Positions 27,700 to 38,989 of a stretch of DNA of 64,000 nt are shown piece by piece (within the stretch, counting starts at the first letter, position 1; each line of letters starts with the position of its first letter). Origin of the DNA: Paragordius varius. Lineage: Eukaryota; Nematomorpha. The position numbers were made by a program, and so were the translations under genes. The DNA lies in assembly GCA_964247055.1 (NCBI GenBank), contig OZ176057.1, forward strand, positions 4,278,001-4,342,000, in the 5' to 3' direction. The notes under the pieces were generated by a model. The model searched no databases and had not been told where the DNA came from. It saw nothing but the letters and a program-made list of their open reading frames with translations.

Positions 27700-30600
27700 A
27701 GTTATTGGGCAACATATTTTGATTGTTGGAAAAATTATTTGATTGTTGAAAATATATGTTTGATTGTTGGAAACAAAAACAAGTTTTTGGGCAACATATT
27801 TTGATTGTTGGAAAAATGTTTTGATTGTTGAAAATATATTGGAAACATTTAAAAATTTTGGGCAACATATTTTGATTGTTGGAAAAATTTGATTGTTGAA
27901 AAAATATATGTTTCATTGTTGGAAACATTAAAAAGGTTGGGCGCAACATATTTTGATTGTTGGAAAAATTATTTGATTGTTGAAAATATATGTTTGATTG
28001 TTGGAAACATTTAAAAGTTTTGGGCAACATATTTTGATTGTTGTAAAAAATATTTGATTGTTGAAAATATATGTTTGATTGTTGGAAACATTAAAAAGTT
28101 ATTGGGCAACATATTTTGATTGTTGGAAAAATGTTTTGATTGTTGAAAATATATGTTTGATTGTTGGAAACATTAAAAAGTTATTGGGCAACATATTTTG
28201 ATTGTTGGAAAAATGTTTTGATTGTTGAAAATATATGTTTCATTACATTAAAAAGGCTTTGCGCAACATATTTTGATTGTTTGAAAAATTATTTGATTAT
28301 TAAAAATATATGTTTGATTGCTGGAAACATTTAAAAGTTTTTGGGCAACATATTTTGATTGTTGGAAAAATTATTTGATTGTTGAAAATATATGTTTGAT
28401 TGTTGGAAACATTAAAAAGTTATTGGGCAACATATTTTGATTGTTGGAAAAATGTTTTGATTGTTGAAAATATATGTTTGATTGTTGGAAAGATTAAAAA
28501 TTTATTGGGCAACATATTTTGATTGTTGGAAAAATGTTTTGATTGTTGAAAATATATGTTTGATTGTTGGAAACATTTAAAAGTTTTGGGCAACATATTT
28601 TGATTGTTGTAAAAAATATTTGATTATTGAAAATATATGTTTTATTGTTGGAAACATTAAAAAGGTTTTGCGCAACATATTTTGATTGTTTAGAAAATTA
28701 TTTGATTGTTGAAAATATATGTTTGATTGCTGAAAACATTTAAAAGTTTTTGGGCAACATATTTTGATTGTTGGAAATATTATTTGATTGTTGAAAATAT
28801 ATGTTTGATTGTTGGAAACATTAAAAAGTTATTGGGCAACATATTTTGATTGTTGGAAAAATGTTTTGATTGTTGAAAATATATGTTTCATTACATTAAA
28901 AAGGTTTTGCGCAACATATTTTGATTGTTTGAAAAATTATTTGATTGTTGAAAATATATGTTTGATTGCTGGAAACATTTAAAAGTTTTTGGGGAACATA
29001 TTTTGATTGTTAAAATTATTTGATTGTTGAAAATATATGTTTGATTGTTGGAAACATTAAAAAGTTATTGGGCAACATATTTTGATTGTTGGAAAAATGT
29101 TTTGATTGTTGAAAATATATGTTTGATTGTTGGAAACATTAAAAAGTTATTGGGCAACATATTTTGATTGTTGGGAAAATGTTTTGATTGTTGAAAATAT
29201 ATGTTTGATTGTTGGAAACATTACATATTGGGCAACATATTTTGATTTTTGGAAAAATGTTTTGATTGTTGAAAATATATGTTTGATTGTTGGAAACATT
29301 TAAAAGTTTTGGGCAACATATTTTGATTGTTGTAAAAAATATTTGATAGTTGAAAATATATGTTTCATTGTTGGAAACATTAAAAAGTTTTTGGGCATCA
29401 TATTTTGATTGTTTGAAAAATTATTTGATTGTTGAAAATATATGTTTGATTGCTGGAAACATTTAAAAGTTTTTGTGCAACATATTTTGATTGTTGGAAA
29501 AATATTTGATTGTTGAAAATATATGTTTGATTGTCGGAAACATTAAAAAGTTTAGACAACATATTTTGATTGTTGAAAACATTATTTGATTGTTAATAAT
29601 ATATGTTTGATTGTTGGAAACATTAAAAAGTTATTGGGCAACATATTTTGATTGTTGAAAAAATATTTGATTGTTGAAAATATATGTTTGATTGTTGGAA
29701 GCATTAAGTTTAGGCAACATATTTTGATTGTTGGAAAAATTATTTGATTGTTGAAAATATATGTTTGATTGTTGGAAAGATTAAAAAGTTTAGACAACAT
29801 ATTTTGATTGTTGGAAAAATGTTTTGATTGTTGAAAATATATGTTTGATTGTTGAACATTAAAAAGTTTTGGGCAACATATTTTGATTGTTAGAAAAAAT
29901 ATTTAATTGTGTTGGAAACATTAAAAAATTTTGGGCAACATATTTTGATTGTTGGAAAAAATATTTGAATGTTGAAAATATATGTTTGATTGTTGGAAAC
30001 ATTTAAAAGTTATTGGGCATCATATTTTGATTGTTGGAAAAATTATTTGATTGTTGAAATTATATGTTTGATTGTTGGAAACATTAAAAAGTTATTGGGC
30101 AACATATTTTAATTGTTGAAAAAATTATTTGATTGTTGAAAATATATGTTTGATTGTTGAAAACATTAATTTTGGGCATCATATTTTGATTTTTGGAAAA
30201 ATGTTTTGATTGTTGAAAATATATGTTTGATTGTTGGAAACATTAAAAAGTTATTGGCCAACATATAATTGTTGGATTATTTGATTGTTGAAAATATATG
30301 TTTGATTGTTGGAAACATTTAAAAGTTATTGGGCAACATATTTTGATTGTTGGAAAAATTATTTGATTGTTGAAAATATATGTTTGATTGTTGGAAACAT
30401 TAAAAAGTTATTGGTCAACATATTTAAATTGTTGGATTATTTGATTGTTGAAAATATATGTTTGATTGTTAGAAGCGTAAACAGTTTTTGGGCATCATAT
30501 TTTGATTGTTGGAAAAATGTTTTGATTGTTGAAAATATATGTTTGATTGTTGGAAACATTTAAAAGTTATTGGGCATCATATTTTGATTGTTGGAAAAAT

Positions 30601-33600
30601 TATTTGCTTGTTGAAAATATATGTTTGATTGTTGGAAACATTAAAAAGTTTTGAAGCAACATATTTTGATTGTTGGAAAAATGTTTTGATTGTTGAAAAT
30701 ATATGTTTGATTGTTGGAAACATTAAAAAGTTATTGGGCAACATATTTTGATTGTTGGAAAAATGTTTTGATTGTTGAAAATATATGTTTGATTGTTGGA
30801 AACATTTAAAAGTTTTGGGCAACATATTTTGATTGTTGGAAAAATTATTTGATTGTTGAAAATATATGTTTGATTGTTGGAAACAAAAACAAGTTTTTGG
30901 GCAACATATTTTGATTGTTGGAAAAATGTTTTGATTGTTGAAAATATATTGGAAACATTTAAAAATTTTGGGCAACATATTTTGATTGTTGGAAAAATGT
31001 TTTGATTGTTGAAAATATATCGGAAACATTTAAAAATTTTGGGCAACATATTTTGATTGTTGGAAAAATTTGATTGTTGAAAATATATGTTTCATTGTTG
31101 GAAACATTAAAAAGGTTGGGCGCAACATATTTTGATTGTTGGAAAAATTATTTGATTGTTGAAAATATATGTTTGATTGTTGGAAACATTTAAAAGTTTT
31201 GCGCAACATATTTTGATTGTTGTAAAAAATATTTGATTGTTGAAAATATATGTTTGATTGTTGGAAACATTAAAAAGTTATTGGGCAACATATTTTGATT
31301 GTTGGAAAAATGTTTTGATTGTTGAAAATATATGTTTGATTGTTGGAAACATTAAAAAGTTATTGGGCAACATATTTTGATTGTTGGAAAAATGTTTTGA
31401 TTGTTGAAAATATATGTTTCATTACATTAAAAAGGCTTTGCGCAACATATTTTGATTGTTTGAAAAATTATTTGATTATTAAAAATATATGTTTGATTGC
31501 TGGAAACATTTAAAAGTTTTTGGGCAACATATTTTGATTGTTGGAAAAATTATTTGATTGTTGAAAATATATGTTTGATTGTTGGAAACATTAAAAAGTT
31601 ATTGGGCAACATATTTTGATTGTTGGAAAAATGTTTTGATTGTTGAAAATATATGTTTGATTGTTGGAAACATTTAAAAGTTTTGGGCAACATATTTTGA
31701 TTGTTGTAAAAAATATTTGATTATTGAAAATATATGTTTTATTGTTGGAAACATTAAAAAGGTTTTGCGCAACATATTTTGATTGTTTAGAAAATTATTT
31801 GTTTGTTGAAAATATATGTTTGATTGCTGAAAACATTTAAAAGTTTTTGGGCAACATATTTTGATTGTTGGAAAAATTATTTGATCGTTGAATAAATATG
31901 TTTGATTGTTGGAAACATTAAAAAGTTTTGAAGCAACATATTTTGATTGTTGGAAATATTATTTGATTGTTGAAAATATATGTTTGGTTGTTGGAAACAT
32001 TAAAAAGTTTTTGGGGAACATATTTTGATTGTTAAAATTATTTGATTGTTGAAAATATATGTTTGATTGTTGGAAGCATTAAGTTTAGGCAACATATTTT
32101 GATTGTTGTAAAAAATATGATTGTTGAAAATATATGTTTCTTTACATTAAAAAGGTTTTGCGCAACATATTTTGATTGTTTGAAAAATTATTTGATTGTT
32201 GAAAATATATGTTTGATTGCTGGAAACATTTAAAAGTTTTTGGGGAACATATTTTGATTGTTAAAATTATTTGATTGTTGAAAATATATGTTTGATTGTT
32301 GGAAACATTAAAAAGTTATTGGGCAACATATTTTGATTGTTGGAAAAATGTTTTGATTGTTGAAAATATATGTTTGATTGTTGGAAACATTAAAAAGTTA
32401 TTGGGCAACATATTTTGATTGTTGGGAAAATGTTTTGATTGTTGAAAATATATGTTTGATTGTTGGAAACATTACATATTGGGCAACATATTTTGATTTT
32501 TGGAAAAATGTTTTGATTGTTGAAAATATATGTTTGATTGTTGGAAACATTTAAAAGTTTTGGGCAACATATTTTGATTGTTGTAAAAAATATTTGATAG
32601 TTGAAAATATATGTTTCATTGTTGGAAACATTAAAAAGTTTTTGGGCATCATATTTTGATTGTTTGAAAAATTATTTGATTGTTGAAAATATATGTTTGA
32701 TTGCTGGAAACATTTAAAAGTTTTTGTGCAACATATTTTGATTGTTGGAAAAATATTTGATTGTTGAAAATATATGTTTGATTGTCGGAAACATTAAAAA
32801 GTTTAGACAACATATTTTGATTGTTGAAAACATTATTTGATTGTTAATAATATATGTTTGATTGTTGGAAACATTAAAAAGTTATTGGGCAACATATTTT
32901 GATTGTTGAAAAAATATTTGATTGTTGAAAATATATGTTTGATTGTTGGAAGCATTAAGTTTAGGCAACATATTTTGATTGTTGGAAAAATTATTTGATT
33001 GTTGAAAATATATTAATTGTTGGAAACATTTAAAAGTTTTGCGCAACATATTTTGATTGTTTTAAAAAATATTTGATTGTTGAAAATATATGTTTGATTG
33101 TTGTAAACATTTAAAAGTTTTGAAGCAACATATTTTGATTGTTGTAAAAAATATTTGATTGATGAAAATATATGTTTGATTGTTAGAAACATTAAAATGT
33201 TTTGGGCAACATATTTTTATTGTTGAAAAAATATTTGATTGTTGAAAATATATGTTTGATTGTTGAACATTAAAAAGTTTTGGGCAACATATTTTGATTG
33301 TTAGAAAAAATATTTGATTGTGTTGGAAACATTAAAAAATTTTGGGCAACATATTTTGATTGTTGGAAAAAATATTTGAATGTTGAAAATATATGTTTGA
33401 TTGTTGGAAACATTTAAAAGTTATTGGGCATCATATTTTGATGTTGGAAAAATTATTTGATTGTTGAAAATATATGTTTGATTGTTGGAAACATTAAAAA
33501 GTTATTGGGCAACATATTTTAATTGTTGAAAAAATTATTTGATTGTTGAAAATATATGTTTGATTGTTGAAAACATTAATTTTGGGCATCATATTTTGAT

Positions 33601-33970
33601 TTTTGGAAAAATGTTTTGATTGTTGAAAATATATGTTTGATTGTTGGAAACATTAAAAAGTTATTGGCCAACATATAATTGTTGGATTATTTGATTGTTG
33701 AAAATATATGTTTGATTGTTGGAAACATTTAAAAGTTATTGGGCAACATATTTTGATTGTTGGAAAAATTATTTGATTGTTGAAAATATATGTTTGATTG
33801 TTGGAAACATTAAAAAGTTCTTGGTCAACATATTTAAATTGTTGGATTATTTGATTGTTGAAAATATATGTTTGATTGTTAGAAGCATTAACAAGTTTTT
33901 GGGCATCATATTTTGATTGTTGGAAAAATGTTTTGATTGTTGAAAATATATGTTTGATTGTTGGAAACAT
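27700..33970. repeat. Tandem duplication of about 3.2-3.4 kb at the degenerate end of the satellite
   Basis: Roughly 27,700-30,560 is repeated as 30,880-33,970. The offset grows stepwise: 3,179 bp at the TTCATTACATTAAAAAGGC variant (28,239 and 31,418), 3,252 bp at ACATTACATATTGGGC (about 29,222 and 32,474), and about 3,410 bp at ATTGTGTTGGAAAC (29,906 and 33,317). Indels therefore accumulated after duplication. Monomers here are shorter and more varied than in the left 20 kb. Confidence 0.75.
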
Positions 33971-34931
33971 TTAAAAGTTATTGAGCAACATATTTTGATT
34001 GTTGGAAAAATTATTTGATTGTTGAAAAATATGTTTGATTGTTGGAAACAAAAAAAAGTTATTGGCCAACATATTTAAATTGTTGGATTATTTGATTGTT
34101 GAAAATATATGTATGATTGTTGGAAACATTTAAAAGTTATTCGGCATCATATTTTGATTGTTGAAAAAATTATTTGTGAAAATATATATTTGATTGTTGG
34201 AAACATTAAAAAGTTTTTGGGCATCATATTTTGATTGTTAGAAAAACGTTTTCATTGTTGAAAATATATGTTTGATTGTTGGAAACATTTAAAAGTTATT
34301 GGGCATCATATTTTGATTGTTGAAAAAATTATTTGATAAAATGTATGTTTGATTGTTGGAAACATTAAAAAGTTATTGGGCAACATATTTTGATTGTTGG
34401 AAAAATGTTTTGATTGTTGAAAATATATGTTTGATTGTTGTAAACATTTAAAAGTTTTGAAGCAACATATTTTGATTGTTGGAAAAATTATTGTTTGTTG
34501 AAAATATATGTTTGATTGTTGGAAACAAAAAAAAGTTTTTGGGCAACATATTTTGATTGTTGGAAAAATCTTTTGATTGTTGAAAATATATGTTTCATTG
34601 TTGGAAACATTAAAAAGTTTTTGGGCATCATATTTTGATTTTTGGAAAAATGTTTTGATTGTTGAAAATATATGTTTGATTGTTGGAAACATTAAAAAAT
34701 TATTGGCCAACATATTTTCATTGTTGGAAAAATTATTTGATTGTTGAAAATATATGTTTGATTGTTGGAAATATAAAAAAGTTATTGGGCAACGTATTTT
34801 GATTTTTGATTTATGAAAATATATGTTTGATTGTTGGAAACATTAAAAAATTATTGGGCAGCATATTTTGATTGTTGGAAAAATTATTTTATTGTTGAAA
34901 ATGAAACATTAAAAATTATTGGCAACATATT

Positions 34932-35379
34932 TCTGTTTTCATTATTATTTTTTCCACGGTGGCCGTTTTTAAAAAGATAAATTGGGGAAGGGGGGTATCT
35001 ACTTTATTTGCAAAATGACATGCTCAAATTCAATTTTGTGAAACCAAAGCAAATATAATTAAAATATCAAACGATAAAAGTGAGTGGTTGTAATTATATT
35101 TAATATGGTTCATTAAGGGTTATTTAAAAAAATTTCAATTTTAAGTTTAAAGATATTTTTTAATTGATGAAATACACTATTAAATTTTTTAAATTTTAAA
35201 CATTTTATTAAATATGTAAAATTATATAACGGGATTATAGTTTCCATTTTAAATTTTTTACTTGTTTTTAAGCAAAAAAACGAAAATCATTAATTGAGCG
35301 TATCAAACAAAAAATTATATATGATTTACACACACTTTTGAAATTCTAGTTTCTCTGTTGATGTAATAATTCCGTGTTA
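34932..35379. other. AT-rich DNA beside the satellite, nothing recognised
   Basis: The satellite stops after GGCAACATATTT. A short GC-richer stretch (CCACGGTGGCCG, then GGGGAAGGGGGG) follows, then AT-rich sequence. I see no coding signal, repeat or transposon terminus in this interval. Confidence 0.5.
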
Positions 35380-35835
35380 TCCAATATTGATTATCAAACA
35401 ACTTTATTACGGGTGACGCTTTAACCCCTGTAATCTTTAGTGATTATACGGAACTCAAAATTCTAACATTGAAAGGAAATAAAATTAACTCTCTTTACTA
35501 GCAACCTTTTGCTGAGCGCTAAAATTTTTAGCTATTTAGATAATCCAGACAATGGGTTTATTTACAAATTTACCTAATTTAAACTTCCTTGATCTGAGTT
35601 AAATAATATAAAAAATGTATCCAACACATGGGTCACATAACACCAATTTGCAAAGACTAAATTTGGGAAACAGTATAGAAAAATTTAAATAACACCTATA
35701 TGTCAATGATGATGGCAATATCTTTGAAAAAAATAAACTTTCACAGTACCCTTTTCGATCTTTTTGAAGCAAAACATCTTTCACTGATTTACTTGAACGA
35801 CAATGACATCAAAAGCATTATGGTTTATTAAAACT
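35380..35835 (+). pseudogene. Decayed leucine-rich-repeat (LRR) gene fragment
   Basis: Conceptual translation of the + strand gives successive LRR signatures spread over all three frames: LSNNFI, then ELKILTLKGNKINSLY (about 35,450-35,500), NLPNLNFLDLS (about 35,565-35,600), NLQRLNLGNSIEKF (about 35,640-35,690) and HLSLIYLNDNDIKSIM (about 35,765-35,820). The pattern LxxLxLxxNxI identifies LRRs. LRRs form curved binding surfaces, usually in extracellular or receptor proteins. A stop follows NSLY and another follows LDLS, and at least three frame changes separate the repeats, so this is a relic. The last piece reads from an ATG at about 35,713 to a TAA near 35,833. No signal peptide, membrane segment or intron is visible. 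The parent family cannot be named. Confidence 0.7.
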
Positions 35836-36289
35836 CATCAAGGCAAATCCATAAAGAATTATCGATCTTGCGGGTATTTATTTTTATAAATTGAATAATG
35901 CATAAATTATGACAATTCTTTGAAAAAACTAAAATATCATAGCGGTTTTTAGCAATCGCATAAAAGAATAAGGAAATATAGTAAAAACTTAATAAAATAT
36001 TAATAATAAAACTACAATGGTAAAAAAGAGATTTTTTTTAATCAATTTATTTGAAAAATGCGTAAATTACTAAAATTTTATTTTTATAAAAAAATATAAT
36101 GCGCTTTCTTCTTAGCGAAAGTTAAATGTAATTTTAAATAGGATTTAATTAAACCTAACAATCACAACACTCTTTTACTTTTCTGGCGATGACATATTGG
36201 AGTAATATCTAGCTATATCTTTATAAAGTACTATTGTGAGTTATTTTAGTTAAAATTCATCATTTTCTTTTTTATTTGATCAAAAAGCT
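35836..36289. other. AT-rich spacer without recognised features
   Basis: Low-complexity AT-rich DNA between the LRR relic and the next repeat. No conserved reading frame, structured repeat or transposon end was found by eye. Confidence 0.5.
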
Positions 36290-37060
36290 CTATTTTTCAG
36301 TTTTGTAACATATTAAGTGTAAAATTGTAACAGCTCTAAAACATGATTGAACTAAACAGCCGATTTTAAAATCATATGAGGTTTTTGCTGGTGAAACCTG
36401 AAAGCTACTTAGGCTGGTAAACATTTCTACCTATAATATACATTGATTTGCGTATTAGATATTTAAAAAAATATAAAGAATGGCGGAAAAAAAGTTTGAG
36501 AGGATATTTTTTTCGCAACAGGCATAATTTTAAAATCGGGTTAATATCTAATATATTTAAGATATTCTAATTATAAAGCTTTCTGGGCTCTAAAACTACA
36601 CAAGGTCATAAATATAAATATAATAAATCATTTTTTTTAAATTATTTACCATAACTCAAAAACTATCGTTAGCCTAATATAAATTTTGAAAAGGCACTTG
36701 TGGCCCATTAAAATATGTTTAACACTCCATTACCTTTTGGGAAGCTTTATGTCCCAAAGTGATTTGAAATTTGAATAACTTAAAAAGTGTTAAAGGTATC
36801 ACTTATTAAAAAATAGGCTTTCTTAATCTTTATGGCGGATTATACAATTACTTATTAAAAAATAGGCTTTCCTAACCTTCATGGCGGATTATACAATTTT
36901 TTTTAAAATGTAAAATTGTGAATAAATCATCATCTGAATCTATGGCACCGTTTTTATATTAAAAAATCTCTAATGCAACAGGCAAATAAATGTATTTATG
37001 GTTAAAAAATAATAATATTTAACTTTAAATCAGGCTGGATTCCTGCAAAACTTGATTAAT
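36290..37060. mobile_element. Dispersed inverted-repeat element, copy 1
   Basis: The reverse complement of about 36,700-37,050 aligns in order with the + strand of about 47,580-47,900: AACCATAAATACATTTATTTG / AACCATAATATATATTTATTTG-type blocks, ACAATTTTACATTTT, TATAATCCGC / TATAATCCTCGC, and AAGGTAATGGAGTGTTAAAC / AAATGTAATGGAGTAAATTTC. The left half (about 36,340-36,560, with AAAACATGATTGAA and TTTTTGCTGGT) also resembles the other copy in direct orientation, which suggests internal inverted-repeat symmetry. No open frame. Probably an old non-autonomous DNA element; family unknown. Confidence 0.5.
36801..36898. repeat. 49-bp direct tandem duplication
   Basis: The unit beginning ACTTATTAAAAAATAGGCTT and ending GGCGGATTATACAATT occurs at 36,801-36,849 and 36,850-36,898 with three or four differences. 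It lies inside the dispersed inverted-repeat element. Confidence 0.9.
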
Positions 37061-37262
37061 ATCAGCTGTGCATTCCAATTGTGTGCTAGATATCCTAATC
37101 TCTAGAAGTAACAAACCTGTAAAAAACTGAGGTTTAATTTAATACATAAGAATGAATGTATACTAAAATAACTTTCAAAATTAAGTTTATTTACATGAGC
37201 ACTTGTATTGTTAAGGACAAAATGAATAGGTAATTAAGGTTATATATAATTACCTATTTATA

Positions 37263-38487
37263 TATACCATTTTTCATGCAAAAACATCATTTTTTCAACC
37301 AAATGCAACATTTTTTCAACCAAACTCAACATTTTTTCAAGCAAACGCAACATTTTTTCAAGCAAAGACAACAATTTTTCAAGCAAACGCAACATTTTTT
37401 CATCCAAACGCAACATTTTTTCAACCAAAGACAACATTTTTTCAAGCAAAAACAACAATTTTTTAAAAATAAAAAACCATTTTTTTTATTTTAAGACATA
37501 TTAAATTTAAAGTTAGCGTAAATTAATTTTAGCGTAGAATTATGATTTTTATTGTTTTATTTTCAATATTTGATGGTATGATTGATTTTCAAACATTTTA
37601 ATTTAGCCCATAAATTGCATTAATTATTTATAAATATTTTTTTTTATCAATCAATACAATTTGCGCTTTAAGACTCTAAATTTAAAGTTATCATTCGCTT
37701 AAAATTCCTTACATTTTTTGCAGTTTCCATACAACCCTATTTTTTAAATTTAAACTAATATCTCTATTTATTAGTTTTTGAATCAAAATTAATATTTTCA
37801 TAGTAAAACAACCTTGTTTGAAAATTTTCTTTAATTTATCAATATTATAATTAAATTATTGTTTTAAACTAGATATTACCCTCAATAACCCACAAAACGT
37901 AGATATTTTTTAATATTAATTTATAGAGAATAATAAGGATATACGGTTCTTATGAAAGAAATGTATTCACTTAGTTTAGGTTAAATATAAAAATTAGGTT
38001 TAAATGATTGAATAATGAATATTTTATTGTCTCATAAATAAACGTTATAATCAAAATTAAAATTGAAGGATCAACTTGAAGTGAAAGAAAAAAATAATTA
38101 ATATAAATAAATAATGCAATTTATGGGATAAATTAAAATGTTATCAATCATACCATCAAATATCGATGATAAAACAATAAAAATCATAATTCTAGTTTAA
38201 AATTAATTTACATTAACTTTAAATTTAATATGTCTTAAAATAAAAAAAATGGTTTTTTATTTAAAAAAAATTGTTGTTTTTGCTTGAAAAAATGTTGTCT
38301 TTGGTTGAAAAAATGTTGTGTTTGGGTGAAAAAATGTTGCGTTTGCTTGAAAAAATGTTGTGTTTGCTCGAAAAAATGTTGTCTTTGCTTGAAAAAATGT
38401 TGCGTTTGCTTGAAAAAATGTTGAGATTGGTTGAAAAAATGTTGCATTTGGTTGAAAAAATGATGTTTTTGCATGAAAAATGGTATA
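37263..38487. mobile_element. Foldback-type element with minisatellite-bearing terminal inverted repeats
   Basis: Two inverted arms of about 380 bp (37,263-37,645 and 38,096-38,487) flank about 450 bp of AT-rich spacer. The ends are TATACCATTTTTCATGC on the left and the reverse complement GCATGAAAAATGGTATA on the right. The outer 210 bp of each arm is a minisatellite of 20-21-bp units (TTTGGTTGAAAAAATGTTGC on the right arm). The inner part of each arm is unique sequence such as AATTTAGCCCATAAATTGCA, matching inversely at 38,110-38,150. Because the unit is seven codons, both strands read open as heptad-like peptides (LLEKMLS, HFFKQTQ), which I do not treat as genes. TA on both sides may be the target duplication. 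Confidence 0.8.
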
Positions 38488-38989
38488 ACATTTATTAATT
38501 GTGGATAAATTTATAATCAGATTTAACCTTTTAAAGTATTAAAATTCATTCAATTACTGAATAAAAATTTTGCAATCAGAAAACCAAGTGAAGGTCAAAA
38601 AATAGATTTTTCAAATCACGGTTTACATAGGATAAAAAAGAAAATACTAAATCATGTAGTGGCTTCCAAATAACTTGGATTTAATAAATTATGGCTTCGA
38701 AACTCAGAATATTTTTTAAAATAAATTTTATAAAAAATGAAACTTGTATTATAAAATGTCATTAAATCTAATATCATGTTTGTCAAAAAACTAAAACATT
38801 TAAAATTAAAAACATTGGATTGACTTATTAAAAAAAGGAATATCGATACTAAGAGTTTATAAATTTATTGCGAATTATGTCCAATTTTTTGAGGGCCGCA
38901 TTGTCACCCGTTGTAATTCATATATCCTCTTTTTATACCATTTACTTATATATTTATGTCTTAAATAATGCCAGTTCAGATGGTCACTG
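38488..38989. other. AT-rich spacer
   Basis: AT-rich DNA with no recognised gene. A short GC-richer patch at about 38,890-38,920 (GAGGGCCGCATTGTCACCC) looks like transposon debris but lacks a partner terminus. Confidence 0.4.

Larger units (their letters stand above)
1..34931. repeat. 82-bp satellite DNA array (about 425 monomers)
   Basis: Uninterrupted head-to-tail tandem array. The + strand monomer is built from TTTGATTGTTGGAAACATTT, then AAAAGTTTTTGGGCAACATA, then TTTTGATTGTTGGAAAAATT, then ATTTGATTGTTGAATATATA plus about two bases. TTGATTGTTG recurs at spacings of 41, 20 and 21 bp, so the monomer looks like four quarter-units of about 20.5 bp, one of them diverged. Recurrent monomer classes differ at three places: TTTTTGGGC, TTATTGGGC or GGTTTTGCGC in the middle, AATTATTTG or AATGTTTTG in the third quarter, and GAATATATA or GAAAATATA at the end. 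Shorter classes have lost 3-6 bp. Because 82 is not divisible by three, a frame passes through all three phases over three monomers. The apparent 60-189 aa proteins (FPTIKHIFSTIK-like) are therefore unrelated to coding. No transposon interrupts the array. The left end lies outside the window. Confidence 0.97.

Noticed and set aside
143-30000. Dozens of 60-189 aa open frames on the - strand with FPTIKHIFSTIK / NNQTYIFNNQ repeats
   Set aside because: They are translations of the 82-bp satellite. The frame changes each monomer and the peptide is the three phases of one monomer read in turn; starts and stops track monomer variants.
30306-33916. Forward-strand frames (LIVENICLIVGNI repeats)
   Set aside because: Satellite read on the other strand, in the degenerate part of the array.
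1-34931. CRISPR-like or protein repeat-domain interpretation of the array
   Set aside because: No unique spacers, eukaryotic context, and the period is not a multiple of three.
35599-35784. 61-codon frame on the - strand
   Set aside because: It is the complement of the decayed LRR gene, whose + strand carries the recognisable motifs.
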